The translations under genes and the position numbers were made by a program. The notes beneath the pieces are model-generated. The model saw only the letters and a program-made list of their open reading frames with translations, did no database searches and was not told where the DNA came from. Shown in pieces: positions 45,777-55,360 of a DNA stretch of 64,000 nucleotides; within the stretch, counting starts at the first letter, position 1, and every line of letters begins with the position of its first letter. Source of the DNA: Oceanicola sp. (lineage in GTDB: Bacteria; Pseudomonadota; Alphaproteobacteria; Rhodobacterales; Rhodobacteraceae); NCBI GenBank assembly GCA_017792405.1, contig CP051231.1, positions 3,480,062 to 3,544,061 of the forward strand, in the 5' to 3' direction.

Positions 45777-46586
45777 TCAGTGCGCTGGTGCGCCCACCGG
45801 ATCCACCAGCGAGCGGCCGCCGTCCATCGTCACCACCTGACCGGTGATGAAGCCCGCGCTCTCGGAGGCCAGAAACTGCACGACCTCGGCCACCTCGGAG
45901 GGCTGCGCAATGCGCCCCATCGGGGTGTGGCTAACGATATCCTCGCGATACCCCTCGTTCTCGTTCATCGCCTGGTTCAGCGAGGTGGTAAGCACCGAGC
46001 CGAAGCTCACAGCGTTCACCCGGATACGGTCGGGTGCGAGGGCCACGGCCATCGAGCGAGTCATCTGATCCAACGCAGCGGTGGACACGGAATAGGCCAG
46101 CAGCCGTGGGTGGGTGCGCCGGGCGGCGATGGAACTCATGTTGATCACGCAGCCCACGCCCCCCTCGTCTTCGCTGCCTTCTGCCTGTTTCACGAAACGC
46201 TTGGAGACGAGCTGGGTCATCCGCAGCGCCGTCAGCAGGTTTTGCTGCAGCAGTTCCTCCACCGCGTCTTCGTCCGGGTTTCCCGGCTTGGAGGGCAGCA
46301 CCATGCGGTAGGCATTCACCAACACGTCGACCCGGTCGAAAGCGTCGATGGTGGCGGAGACGAGGTTGGCTTGCGCCAGCCGCTGGCGAAGGTCGCCGGC
46401 AAAGTAGCGGAGCCGGCTATCTTCGGCCTCGGCATCGGCCGCCAGAGCCTCGGCGAGCCGCTTATCGTCGCTGTCTGCCGCCATCACATAGGCACCGCGC
46501 TCCGCGAAGTGCCGCGCGATGGCAAGACCCAGCCCGTGGCTGGCGCCGGTCACGATGCAGCTCTTGCCCTTGATCGAGAAGCTCAT
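45777..46586 (-). CDS. SDR family oxidoreductase with altered active site
   Basis: The 269-residue Rossmann-fold protein has a cofactor motif TGASHGLGLAIA near residue 13, an Asp in AADSDD suggesting NAD, and INMSSIAA supplying the catalytic Ser. The catalytic Tyr165 is present (LAYSVSTAALDQ), but the Lys normally four residues later is Thr169. The usual NNAG is VNAY. So it may be a non-classical or inactive SDR. The C-terminus (FITGQVVTMDGGRSL) is standard. It is transcribed downstream of the RsmC-like gene, 42 bp away. Confidence 0.88.
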   Translation of the reverse strand: MSFSIKGKSCIVTGASHGLGLAIARHFAERGAYVMAADSDDKRLAEALAADAEAEDSRLRYFAGDLRQRLAQANLVSATIDAFDRVDVLVNAYRMVLPSKPGNPDEDAVEELLQQNLLTALRMTQLVSKRFVKQAEGSEDEGGVGCVINMSSIAARRTHPRLLAYSVSTAALDQMTRSMAVALAPDRIRVNAVSFGSVLTTSLNQAMNENEGYREDIVSHTPMGRIAQPSEVAEVVQFLASESAGFITGQVVTMDGGRSLVDPVGAPAH

Positions 46587-46628
46587 GTGCGATCCTTCAA
46601 CACGGCCAATGGGGCCGAAGCTTAGTGT

Positions 46629-47597
46629 CTATCGGCGCCCTTGGCGAGCGGGCCGTGCGGCAGAGAAGAGCTTGAAGCGCGTGTCGCCGCCGATCTCCTT
46701 CACCTCACCGAAGTGAGCCGCGAGGGCGGCCTCATAGGGCAAATGGCGATTGGCGACCATCCAGAGTTTGCCCGAGGGCTTCAATGACGCAGCGGCAGAG
46801 GCAATGAAAGAAGCCCCGAGCGCCGGGTCTGCGGTGCGGGCCGGGTGGAAGGGCGGGTTCATCACCACATGGTCGACCGGCTCGGCCAGCGGCTGGGTCG
46901 CATCGCCCCAGATAAAGGTAGCACGCGGGTCTGGCACATTGCTGCGTGCGGCCTCCAGCGCGGCCCATTCGGCTTCCACCAGCTCCACACCCGTCACGCC
47001 CTCGCGCTTCAGCACGGCGGCGGAAAGGTAGCCCCATCCCGCCCCAAGGTCGGCCACGCGGCCCTTCATCTGCGCCGGCAGAGCCTCGGCCAGCAACACG
47101 GAGCCTGCATCCGGCCCATCGGCAGAGAAAACGCCCGGCGCGGTCATCCATCCGCCCTCGGCCTCGCTGTCCTCTGCCATTCGCCATGCGGAAAAGTCGC
47201 CGCCCGTGACCGTGAAGACCTTGCCATGCGCCTTCGAGAAGGCGTCAGAAGCCTCGCCCTGCTTGCGGGCCGCTTTCCACAGGCTCTCGACCCCATCTGT
47301 CTTGGCACCATCCACCACAACCGGCCCGCCCAATGCCGCCGCTTGCGCCAGCAGATCACGCGCCAGAGCCTTTGCGCGCGGCACGAACAGCACCGCACCT
47401 GCGTAGGTGCCCTCGGGGCTGCGGGCCACGTCAAAGCCCCGCGCTGTCCAGGCGGCATGATCGGGGTAGAAACCGGTGATCACCTCGGCGCCCTCGGGCA
47501 GCCAGCTTTCGCTCGCGCCGGGGCGAAACACCGCAATCCGGCCCTCTGGCAGGGTCGCCGCGCCCGCATCGAGCGCCATTTTCAATCGGGAAGTCAT
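46629..47597 (-). CDS. Class I SAM-dependent methyltransferase, RsmC-like
   Basis: The 322-residue protein has the two-half RsmC layout: a degenerate N-terminal half and a C-terminal methyltransferase with DLGAGWGYLSAAVLK (SAM site) and VVMNPPFHPAR (the NPPF motif of base N-methyltransferases). RsmC makes m2G1207 in 16S rRNA; assignment to that target is inferred from fold and motif. Lies 19 bp downstream of clpS. Confidence 0.87.
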   Translation of the reverse strand: MTSRLKMALDAGAATLPEGRIAVFRPGASESWLPEGAEVITGFYPDHAAWTARGFDVARSPEGTYAGAVLFVPRAKALARDLLAQAAALGGPVVVDGAKTDGVESLWKAARKQGEASDAFSKAHGKVFTVTGGDFSAWRMAEDSEAEGGWMTAPGVFSADGPDAGSVLLAEALPAQMKGRVADLGAGWGYLSAAVLKREGVTGVELVEAEWAALEAARSNVPDPRATFIWGDATQPLAEPVDHVVMNPPFHPARTADPALGASFIASAAASLKPSGKLWMVANRHLPYEAALAAHFGEVKEIGGDTRFKLFSAARPARQGRR

Positions 47598-47616
47598 TGC
47601 CGGGAGGGCCGCAGCC

Positions 47617-47964
47617 CTACTCCTTTTCCATCGTGCATTGCAGCGGGTGCTGGTGCCGCCGGGCGAAATCCATCACCTGGGCCACCTTGGTTTCGGCCAC
47701 CTCGTGGCTGAACACGCCGACCACGGCAAGACCCTTCTTGTGCACAGCCAGCATGATCTCGAACGCCTCCGCGTGGGTCATGTTGAAGAACCGCTCCAAC
47801 ACATGAACGACAAACTCCATCGGCGTGTAATCGTCGTTCAGAAGCAGCACCTTGTACATCGGCGGCTTCTTGGTCTTGGGCCGTGTCTTGAGGGCAATCG
47901 ACGGATCGCCGCCAATGGCGTCGTCTTCGTCGTCTTGCGACATCGTGATGGGCTCAAGGCGCAT
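47617..47964 (-). CDS. clpS: ATP-dependent Clp protease adaptor ClpS
   Basis: The protein presents N-degron substrates to ClpAP. The core [25 protein letters not shown]-type helix ([15 protein letters not shown]) and C-terminus [15 protein letters not shown] are highly conserved. The start at 47964 (115 residues, GGAG upstream) is used; an ATG seven codons later (47943) is equally possible. clpA is not in the window. Confidence 0.95.
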   Translation of the reverse strand: MRLEPITMSQDDEDDAIGGDPSIALKTRPKTKKPPMYKVLLLNDDYTPMEFVVHVLERFFNMTHAEAFEIMLAVHKKGLAVVGVFSHEVAETKVAQVMDFARRHQHPLQCTMEKE

Positions 47965-48063
47965 GGCGCTCCGGTCTGGCGGTCTGGTGCAAGGGATATC
48001 GGGGCCGTTATATATGGCCCATACCCGCCCTGAAAAGGGTGCGAACGGTGAGAAAAGCGCAGA

Positions 48064-48771
48064 ATGCCCGGCACAACGTCGCAGAACCTCCGTATGATCG
48101 GCTTCGATGCCGATGATACGCTCTGGCACAACGAGCGGTTTTTTCAGCTTACCCAAGAGAGATTCGCCGAGCTCTTGGCTGATTTTGCTGAGCCAGGCCA
48201 TCTCGATGCGCGCCTGCTGGAGGCCGAAAAACGCAATATCGGGCACTACGGATTCGGGATCAAAGGCTTCATGCTTTCGATGATCGAGACCGCGCTGGAG
48301 GTCACCGAAGGCCGGGTGCCCGGCGAGGTGATCAGCCAGATCCTCGCCGCCGGGCAGGAGATGCTCTCGCACCCTATAGAGTTGCTCCCGCACGCGCGCG
48401 GGGCGGTCGAGGCCCTCGCAGGCAGCCACAGAATCGCGCTCATCACCAAGGGCGACCTGCTGGATCAGGAGCGCAAACTGGCGCAATCGGGGCTCGGTGA
48501 TCTCTTCGACTCAGTCGAGATCGTCAGCCACAAGACCCCTGAAACCTACGCCCGAATCTTCGCAGGTCATGGCGAAGGTCAGGCGATGATGGTCGGAAAC
48601 TCCATGAAATCCGATGTTCTGCCTGCAATCGACGTCGGTGCGTGGGGCGTTTTCGTGCCCCAAGACCTCGGATGGGCATTGGAGCACGCCGACCCTCCCC
48701 GCGCGCAAACCCGGTTCCGCGAAATTGCCGATTTGGGCAAACTTCCGGCACTGGTTGCCGAGATCGGATAA
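48064..48771 (+). CDS. HAD family hydrolase
   Basis: The 235-residue cytoplasmic HAD phosphatase has the nucleophile motif [14 protein letters not shown], with an Asp-to-Ala-Asp variant of DxDxT that still keeps both Asp, a helical cap, ALITKGD (motif II Thr) and [13 protein letters not shown] (motif IV). This pattern is typical of the YjjG-like nucleotidase group. Substrate unknown. It diverges from clpS. Confidence 0.88.
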   Translation: MPGTTSQNLRMIGFDADDTLWHNERFFQLTQERFAELLADFAEPGHLDARLLEAEKRNIGHYGFGIKGFMLSMIETALEVTEGRVPGEVISQILAAGQEMLSHPIELLPHARGAVEALAGSHRIALITKGDLLDQERKLAQSGLGDLFDSVEIVSHKTPETYARIFAGHGEGQAMMVGNSMKSDVLPAIDVGAWGVFVPQDLGWALEHADPPRAQTRFREIADLGKLPALVAEIG

Positions 48772-48957
48772 CGCATCTAGCGGAACGGCCCCGAGCCCCA
48801 CGCTAGATGTTGCGCATGTGGCATCGCTGCAACCTTAAAAAACCACGAAAATGCCCTGTTTTCGCACGAAAATTCCTGTGCTAGCGTGGTATCAAATCAA
48901 TACAAAAATTGCTGACCGGAAAAATCCGGCAGCCTGAGGCAGTAAAAGGCAAGCGAC

Positions 48958-50754
48958 GTGAGCACGCTCTCCCACAGGGGCCGTTTTGGCCTCTTCATCG
49001 GACTATTTCTCATCACGCTTCTGGGCATTTCGCTGCGCGCAAACGCGGCACCCTACGCGGCAATGGTGATCGACGCACGCAGCGGCGAGGTGCTGCATTC
49101 GCGCAATGCCGACACCCGGCTGCACCCCGCATCCCTGACCAAGATGATGACCCTCTACATCGCCTTCCAGGCGGTGGAGCACGGCGAGCTTTCGCTCGAC
49201 AGCAAGATCCTGATCTCGCAGAAGGCCGCCTCTGAGCCGCCCTCCAAGATCGGCCTGCGCGCTGGCCAGAAGGTCGAGCTGCGCTACCTGATCCGCGCCG
49301 CCGCGGTGAAATCGGCCAATGACGCCGCCACCGCCATCGGTGAAGGCATCTCCGGCTCCGAGGCAGCCTTTGCCCGCCGGATGAACCGCACCGCCGCCGC
49401 GCTCGGCATGTCGCGCACCACCTTCAAAAACGCCCACGGCCTCACCGAATCGGGCCATCTGTCGACCGCCTCCGACATGACCAAGCTGGGCCGTCACCTT
49501 TTTTACGACTACCCGGACTACTACAACCTGTTCTCGCGCATGAGCACCTCGACCATGGGCAAGACGGTGAACAACACCAACCGCCGCCTGCTCTCCGCCT
49601 ACAAAGGCGCCGATGGCATCAAGACGGGCTACACCCGTGCCGCCGGCTTCAACCTCGTGGCGTCAGCCGAGCGCGGCAGCGAGCGTATCATCGCCACCGT
49701 CTTCGGCGGCCGCAGCTCTGCCACGCGCAACGCCAAGGTGGCCGAACTGCTCGATCTCGGCTTTCGCAGGGCCCCCTCTCAGGTGGCCGTTCGCAAGCCC
49801 GCAAGGCCGGCCTACACCCGTGATGACACTGGCCCTGCCCCGGTCATGACCGCCATGCTGGAGGAGCCGACCCCCGCACCCAAGACCGGCGATGGCATCT
49901 ACAAGGGCAAAACGATCCGCGTGAGCGGCACGGTTCAACTCTCCATCCGCCCCCGCCGCCGTCCTGGCTCGGAGCCGGCAACGCCTGAGGCCGAGAGCAC
50001 CGATGAGATGCTGCTGGCCGCGCTCTCCGAAGAGATTGACGCCGCCGTGGCTGCCGTGGCCGCCGAGGCAAAGGTGGAGGTAGCGCCTGCAGAGCCAGCC
50101 AAGCTCGCCAGTGCGGCCCCCGAGGGCAACCTCGAGAACGAAGAGCAGGTGGCCGAAGCGCTCGCCGAGCTGAAGGGTGAGCCGGAAAAGGACGATGTGG
50201 CTCCCGAGCAGGTGATGCTGGCCGCCGTCAGCCCCACCGCCCGCCCCGAAGCCGAGCCGGGTGAAGTGCCGGGCAGCGCGGGCGACCTCGAGATGGCCGT
50301 GGCAGAAGAGCCGGGCACCTTCGTGGCCGCAGGCGGCCCCGCCCTCTCGCGCGCCCTCCTGCCCAAACCGCGCCCCGAGCGCAGCGCCCCCGAGGCTGAA
50401 ACCGTGCAGCTTGCATCCGCAGACCCGGCCCCGGCCGCTCTGCCGGTCGCCGCCCCGGTGCGGACCCAGCCGGAAGAGCCGGTTGTGATCACCCGCGCCT
50501 CCACCTCCGGCGGCAAACTCTGGGCGATCTCGCTCGGCAAGTACCCCTCCCGCTTCTCCGCGGAGAAGGTGCTGCTGAAGACCGCGCTGAAAGAGATGGA
50601 AACGCTCGATGGCAGCCTGCGCAAGGTGAACAACCGAAAGGGTGGGTTCGAAGCGATCTTCGTCGGCCTCTCCGCCGACAAGGCCAAGCTCGCCTGCGCC
50701 CGCCTCGAGGCACGCGGCACGACCTGCACCGCACTCGAGCCCGGCCAAGGCTGA
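48958..50754 (+). CDS. D-alanyl-D-alanine carboxypeptidase with long linker and SPOR domain
   Basis: The 598-residue protein has a signal peptide (cleavage near RANAA). The S11 serine peptidase domain has PASLTKMM (Ser59, Lys62), KSANDAA (SxN) and DGIKTGYT (KTG). A linker of about 230 residues rich in Ala, Glu and Pro follows, then a C-terminal SPOR domain (AISLGKYPSRFSAEKVLLKT) that binds denuded glycans at the septum. It trims pentapeptides during division. The start is GTG with AGG upstream. A terminator follows. Confidence 0.93.
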   Translation: MSTLSHRGRFGLFIGLFLITLLGISLRANAAPYAAMVIDARSGEVLHSRNADTRLHPASLTKMMTLYIAFQAVEHGELSLDSKILISQKAASEPPSKIGLRAGQKVELRYLIRAAAVKSANDAATAIGEGISGSEAAFARRMNRTAAALGMSRTTFKNAHGLTESGHLSTASDMTKLGRHLFYDYPDYYNLFSRMSTSTMGKTVNNTNRRLLSAYKGADGIKTGYTRAAGFNLVASAERGSERIIATVFGGRSSATRNAKVAELLDLGFRRAPSQVAVRKPARPAYTRDDTGPAPVMTAMLEEPTPAPKTGDGIYKGKTIRVSGTVQLSIRPRRRPGSEPATPEAESTDEMLLAALSEEIDAAVAAVAAEAKVEVAPAEPAKLASAAPEGNLENEEQVAEALAELKGEPEKDDVAPEQVMLAAVSPTARPEAEPGEVPGSAGDLEMAVAEEPGTFVAAGGPALSRALLPKPRPERSAPEAETVQLASADPAPAALPVAAPVRTQPEEPVVITRASTSGGKLWAISLGKYPSRFSAEKVLLKTALKEMETLDGSLRKVNNRKGGFEAIFVGLSADKAKLACARLEARGTTCTALEPGQG

Positions 50755-50776
50755 GCCAAAAGAATAAACGAGGGAC

Positions 50777-50813
50777 GCGCCCGGTAGAGTAATCTGCCGG
50801 GCGCACCCGTTTT
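50777..50813 (+). terminator. Terminator of the carboxypeptidase gene
   Basis: GCGCCCGG (50777-50784) and CCGGGCGC (50797-50804) form a perfect 8-bp stem around 12 nt, followed after ACCCG by TTTT. Between convergent genes; it may also affect ccoS readthrough on the other strand. Confidence 0.65.
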
Positions 50814-50846
50814 CAGGGGCAATTTGTTCAGAGCGATCCTAGGCTT

Positions 50847-51005
50847 CTACGGCCTCGGGTGATCGTCCCACTCGTCGGATAGAATGCGCTGGCTGTCGCC
50901 TTCCGGGTCGTCAAACTGGCGGCTCCGCACCGCCCACCAGAATGCACCAAGCCCGATCCCACCGAGGATCAGCGAGATCGGGATGAGGTAAACGAGAATT
51001 TCCAT
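50847..51005 (-). CDS. ccoS: cbb3-type cytochrome oxidase assembly protein CcoS
   Basis: This 52-residue protein starts at ATG 51005 and ends at TAG 50847. One N-terminal membrane helix (MEILVYLIPISLILGGIGLG) is followed by FWWAVRSRQFDDPEGD, the CcoS signature, and an acidic tail. CcoS helps insert heme and copper into the cbb3 oxidase. It is 9 bp downstream of ccoI and completes the ccoGHIS operon. Confidence 0.93.
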   Translation of the reverse strand: MEILVYLIPISLILGGIGLGAFWWAVRSRQFDDPEGDSQRILSDEWDDHPRP

Positions 51006-51014
51006 GCGCCGACC

Positions 51015-53198
51015 CTACCGCAACCGAAGGGCGTTGAGCGAGACAGTGATCGAACTGGCCGACATCGCAAGCGCCGCCACCAGCGGCGTTGCCATGCCCG
51101 CCACGGCGAGCGGCACCGCGATGACGTTGTAGGCCGTTGCGATCTGAAAGTTCTCGCGAATCCGTTTCACCGCTTTGCGTGCCGTTGTCACCGCTTCAGC
51201 CACCGGCGCCACGCTCTCGCCCAGCAGCACGATGTCGGAGGCCACCCGGGCCGCGTCCAACGCCGTTGCCGGGCTGACGCTGGCATGTGCGGCAGCGAGC
51301 GCCGCCGTATCGTTCAGCCCGTCGCCCACCATCAGCACCTTTGCGCCCCCGGCTTGAAGCGCTTCCACCCGAGCGGCCTTTTCCGCCGGGAGCACACCCG
51401 CTTGGTAGGAGTCGATCCCGAGTGCAGCCGCAAAACGTGTCACCGCGCCCGGCGCATCGCCCGAGAGCAGCTCGACCTCGCATCCGGCAGCCTTCAACGC
51501 TGCCACGGCTTCAGCCGCACCTGGGCGCAGCGCATCTGCGAAGGTGAAGGCAACGGGCGCCTCCCCTGCCACCGATAGCCAAGTCGCCGTTTCATCGCCC
51601 GCCTCGGCATCAACCCATTCGGCCCGGCCAAGCCGCACCACCCTGCCCTTGCAACGTGCCTCGGTGCCGTAACCGGGCACCTCCCGCAGCCCCTCTACCG
51701 GCAACGGCAGAACACCGTCGCCCCTTAGCGCTCCTGTCAGGGCCATCGCCAGCGGGTGGGCCGACCCCATCGCCAGCGAAAGCGCCAGCCGCTTGTCCCG
51801 CTCCTGAATGTCGCACAGGTTCATCGGCTCGGGCGTGCCCATAGTGAGCGTGCCCGTTTTGTCGAAGATTACGTGAGTCACCTCCGCCAGCCGTTCCAGC
51901 GCGGTACCGTCCTTGATCAGCAGCCCCTTCCGAAAGAGCTTGCCCGACGCGGCGGTAACAACGGCAGGCACGGCGAGGCCAAGCGCGCAGGGGCAGGTAA
52001 TGATCAACACCGCAGCCGCGATGTTCAGCGCCACCCGGGCATCCATCGTGCCCAGATACCAGCCAATCCCGGCCAGGGCAGAAAGGATATGGACCCCCGG
52101 CGCGTAGAGCCCGGCGGCCCTGTCGGCCAGCGAGGTGTATTTGTTCTTGGCGCTCTCGGCGACGGCCACCAGATCTGCCATGCGGTGGAGCGAGCTGTCT
52201 TTGCCCGCCGCAGTCACCTGCACGGTCAGCGGGCCCGTCAGGTTGACCTCGCCCGCGCTGACCTGCTGGCCAACAATGGCGACAACTGGCCGGGTCTCCC
52301 CCGTCAGCAACGCGCGGTCCAGCTCCGACGCGCCTTCCACGATCACCCCGTCCACCGGCATCCGGCCACCGGGGCGGACCAGCACCACGTCGCCCACCGC
52401 TAGCTCTCCGACAGCCACGGTCTCTTCCGCGCCATCCAAGAGCCGCACGGCGCGAGGCACCTCCAGCGCCGCGAGCTCCTCCGCCGCCGAACGGGCGACC
52501 GCGCGAGTGCGGAAGTCGAGGTAGCGACCGGCCAGCAGGAAGAATGTGAGGGAGAGGGCGGCATCGAAATAGGCATGCGCCCCGGAATGGATCGTCTCAT
52601 AGAGCGAGGTGCCAAGCGCCAACAGGATCGCCAGCGTGATCGGCACGTCCATGTTGAGCCGCCCCGCCTTCAAGGCCACCGAGGCGGAGGCAAAGAAGGG
52701 CCGCGCGGCGAAACCCACGGCGGGGAAGGCGATGGCAGCGCTGATCCAATGGAACAGGTCGCGCGTCGCGCCGTCAGCCCCGGACCAGACAGCAACCGAG
52801 AGGAGCATCACGTTCATCATCGCAAAGCCCGCCACTGCAAGGCGCATCAGCAGGTCGCGGCCCGCCTTATCTGCCTCGGTGCTGGTCAGCAGCCCCGCGT
52901 CCAGCTCATGGGCCTTGAAGCCCGCCGCACCCAGCGCAGCGACCAAGGCGCCCGATTGAACCGCCTCTTCCGCCTCGACCGTCGCGCGCTTCAAAGTGAG
53001 GTTCACCCGGGCCGAGGCCACGCCGGGCTGGGCGGCCAGAACCCTCTCGACCCCACTGATGCAGGCGGCACAGTGAATCTCGGGCAGCGAGATCAGCAGT
53101 TCCTTCTCCGCCGCGCCGCCCGTCACATCGCCCACATTGGGCAACGCCACGCAGGCGGGGCAGGCCGCGAGGCCGCCGCGCTCCAGGCTTCCGTCCAT
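51015..53198 (-). CDS. ccoI: Copper-transporting P1B-type ATPase for cbb3 assembly
   Basis: The 727-residue inner-membrane ATPase delivers copper to cbb3 oxidase. The N-terminal heavy-metal domain has HCAAC (Cys43, Cys46) preceded by CPAC. The membrane metal site is CPC in ITCPCALGLAVP, the phosphorylation site is FDKTGTLTMG and the hinge is VGDGLNDTAALA. It starts one base after the ccoH stop and is followed by ccoS. Confidence 0.96.
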   Translation of the reverse strand: MDGSLERGGLAACPACVALPNVGDVTGGAAEKELLISLPEIHCAACISGVERVLAAQPGVASARVNLTLKRATVEAEEAVQSGALVAALGAAGFKAHELDAGLLTSTEADKAGRDLLMRLAVAGFAMMNVMLLSVAVWSGADGATRDLFHWISAAIAFPAVGFAARPFFASASVALKAGRLNMDVPITLAILLALGTSLYETIHSGAHAYFDAALSLTFFLLAGRYLDFRTRAVARSAAEELAALEVPRAVRLLDGAEETVAVGELAVGDVVLVRPGGRMPVDGVIVEGASELDRALLTGETRPVVAIVGQQVSAGEVNLTGPLTVQVTAAGKDSSLHRMADLVAVAESAKNKYTSLADRAAGLYAPGVHILSALAGIGWYLGTMDARVALNIAAAVLIITCPCALGLAVPAVVTAASGKLFRKGLLIKDGTALERLAEVTHVIFDKTGTLTMGTPEPMNLCDIQERDKRLALSLAMGSAHPLAMALTGALRGDGVLPLPVEGLREVPGYGTEARCKGRVVRLGRAEWVDAEAGDETATWLSVAGEAPVAFTFADALRPGAAEAVAALKAAGCEVELLSGDAPGAVTRFAAALGIDSYQAGVLPAEKAARVEALQAGGAKVLMVGDGLNDTAALAAAHASVSPATALDAARVASDIVLLGESVAPVAEAVTTARKAVKRIRENFQIATAYNVIAVPLAVAGMATPLVAALAMSASSITVSLNALRLR

Positions 53199-53199
53199 C

Positions 53200-53652
53200 T
53201 CAGCCCTTCACCGTCAGAATGAGCCGCTGCTCGAAGGGTGTGCCATCCTCAGCCCGCGCCTTCACCCGCAACTCCCAACGCCCCCGCGCCAGCTTGATCG
53301 GCGCCACGAAGTGCCCGGCCTCGTAGGTGAACTCCGGCTCGACATCATGCTGCCGCTCAGTGGTGCGCCCAACCTGCACTGCGAATCCCTCAAGCTTTGC
53401 CGGGTGCCCCTCGGGGCCGTTCACCGCAATGGCGAGCCGCCCCATTTCGTAGTGCGGCGCAACCGTCCAGCCCAGCGCCTGCTGCGCCGCGCGCTTGCGG
53501 TCAAACTCCTGGCTGGCGACATAGCTGTTTTTCACCTCCAAGCCCGGAAAGGTGCTGACCGCCTTGTAAGCCATCACGAGGTTCACCCCGATGATCACGG
53601 CAAAGGCCCCCGTTGTGACTGCAAACACCTGCCGCCCGGTAATCTCGCCCAT
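53200..53652 (-). CDS. ccoH: cbb3 oxidase assembly protein FixH/CcoH family
   Basis: The 150-residue protein has one N-terminal helix (about residues 10-30) and a periplasmic beta domain with the family pattern SYVASQEFDRKRAAQQALGW and GRWELRVKARAEDG. It supports cbb3 maturation with CcoI. The ATG at 53652 has GGGGA eight bases upstream; a GTG at 53658 overlapping the ccoG stop is less well spaced. Confidence 0.93.
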   Translation of the reverse strand: MGEITGRQVFAVTTGAFAVIIGVNLVMAYKAVSTFPGLEVKNSYVASQEFDRKRAAQQALGWTVAPHYEMGRLAIAVNGPEGHPAKLEGFAVQVGRTTERQHDVEPEFTYEAGHFVAPIKLARGRWELRVKARAEDGTPFEQRLILTVKG

Positions 53653-53654
53653 CG

Positions 53655-55082
53655 TCACTGTCCCCTTCCGTTGAATGTGCTGTCCTTGTGCACCCGGTCC
53701 CCATTGCTCAGGTCTTCCACCCAGAACCGGAACTCTGTGAGGTCGCCCTGCGCCGCCTCCGACCCTGCCGGGGCCAGCACGTGGACCCGTTGCAGCATGG
53801 TCTCATCGGCCGGCACCATGACCGAACCATAGGGGGTGCCTTCAATCGCCACCCGCAGCGCCGGATCGCCGGTGATCGCGATGCCAAACCGCCGGTCTTC
53901 GCCGTGCTTGTTGCGCAGGCGCAGTTCATAGGTATTGCGGATCGTGCCGTCCGAGAGGGTCACGTAAACCGGGTTCCGCACTGGTGCGACGGTGAGGCTG
54001 ATGTCGTCCCGGATGAACAAAGCGACGACAAGTGCGATGCCCACGAGCGACCAGAGCGCGGTGTAAAGCATCGTCCGAGGCCGGAAGATGTGATGCCGCC
54101 ACACACTCTTCGCCGGATTCCCGGTGGTCTCCCATTCCTCGTCGGAGATGGCGAGGTAAGCGACCAAGCCGCGCTTGCGGCCGAGCTTGTCCATCATCTC
54201 GTCGCAGGCGTCGATGCAAAGGCCGCAGGTGATGCACTCCATCTGCTGTCCGTTGCGAATGTCGATCCCCATCGGGCAAACGTTCACGCAGGCCATGCAA
54301 TCCACGCAGTCCCCCGCGCTCGGGTCACGCGCCTTGCCGCGCGGCTCGCCGCGCCAGTCGCGGTAGCCGATGGTCAGCGTGTTCTCGTCCATCATCGCGC
54401 CCTGAATGCGCGGCCACGGACACATGTAGATGCAGACCTGCTCTCGCATGAACCCGCCGAACACAAAGGTCGTCGCCGTCAGCACGCCGATGGTGGTGTA
54501 GGCCACCGGATGAGCGCTCAGGGTAACGAGGTCAAGCAGCAGGGTCGGCGCATCGGTGAAGTAGAAGACCCAGGCGCCGCCGGTCGCGAGCGCGATAAGC
54601 AACCAGGCAGCCCACTTGGAGGCGCGGAGACGCGCTTTGCGCAAATCGAGCTTCTTTTGCCGGTGCAGGCGGAGGCGGGCGTTGCGGTCCCCTTCGATCC
54701 AGCGCTCAACGAGGATGAAGAGGTCGGTCCAGACCGTTTGCGGGCAGGCATAACCGCACCAGACCCGCCCCAGAGCCGAGGTGAACAGAAACAGCCCCAG
54801 CCCTGCCATGATCAGCAGGCCCGCGATGAAGTAAAATTCATGCGGCCAGATCTCGATCCAGAAGAAGAAGAACCGGCGGTTGGCGAGATCTACGAGCACG
54901 GCCTGATCGGGCAGGTTCGGGCCGCGGTCCCAGCGGAGCCAAGGGGTGAGGTAGTAAATACCGAGGGTCACGATCATGATGACCCATTTCAGGTTGCGAA
55001 AGCTGCCCTTCACCCGGCGGGGAAAGATCGGCTCTCGCGCCGCATATAGGCTCTTTGGTTCTTCCGGCTCGACCGTGCTCAC
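53655..55082 (-). CDS. ccoG: Cytochrome c oxidase accessory protein CcoG (RdxA/RdxB family)
   Basis: The 475-residue membrane ferredoxin has five or so helices, then two 4Fe-4S sets: CVDCMACVNVCPMGIDIRNG and CITCGLCIDACDEMM. A further CGYACPQTVW motif lies near residue 110, and a C-terminal Ig-like domain follows. It probably reduces copper for delivery to cbb3 oxidase. GTG start with AAGGG upstream. First gene of ccoGHIS, with an FNR box 63 bp upstream. Confidence 0.96.
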   Translation of the reverse strand: MSTVEPEEPKSLYAAREPIFPRRVKGSFRNLKWVIMIVTLGIYYLTPWLRWDRGPNLPDQAVLVDLANRRFFFFWIEIWPHEFYFIAGLLIMAGLGLFLFTSALGRVWCGYACPQTVWTDLFILVERWIEGDRNARLRLHRQKKLDLRKARLRASKWAAWLLIALATGGAWVFYFTDAPTLLLDLVTLSAHPVAYTTIGVLTATTFVFGGFMREQVCIYMCPWPRIQGAMMDENTLTIGYRDWRGEPRGKARDPSAGDCVDCMACVNVCPMGIDIRNGQQMECITCGLCIDACDEMMDKLGRKRGLVAYLAISDEEWETTGNPAKSVWRHHIFRPRTMLYTALWSLVGIALVVALFIRDDISLTVAPVRNPVYVTLSDGTIRNTYELRLRNKHGEDRRFGIAITGDPALRVAIEGTPYGSVMVPADETMLQRVHVLAPAGSEAAQGDLTEFRFWVEDLSNGDRVHKDSTFNGRGQ

Positions 55083-55144
55083 GACTCACGCCCTTTCGCG
55101 CATATATCCCGCATCATGAATGTCACCGGTGCGCCGGCGCGGCT

Positions 55145-55158
55145 TTGACCTGAATCAA
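55145..55158. promoter_or_regulatory. FNR/FnrL box upstream of ccoG
   Basis: TTGAC-CTGA-ATCAA differs from the FNR consensus TTGAT-N4-ATCAA by one base. It lies 63-76 bp before the ccoG start. FnrL, encoded at 61909-62658, is the likely activator of ccoGHIS under low oxygen. Confidence 0.8.
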
Positions 55159-55360
55159 AAGCTGACTCTTCACTGCGGATTTTCGCGCTGGGTTGAGGGG
55201 GGAGCAGATGCACTTTGGCCCCGACCCTTCCAAGGAAACGCGCGAACAGGAAGGAGGGCCGGGGCCTATCCGGACAAGCCGGAAGTGCGGAACCTTGGCG
55301 GAAGGGAGGGTGCCTTGGTTCGCTATGCCTTCCTTTTACGCCCCACCCGACTCGGCGGCC

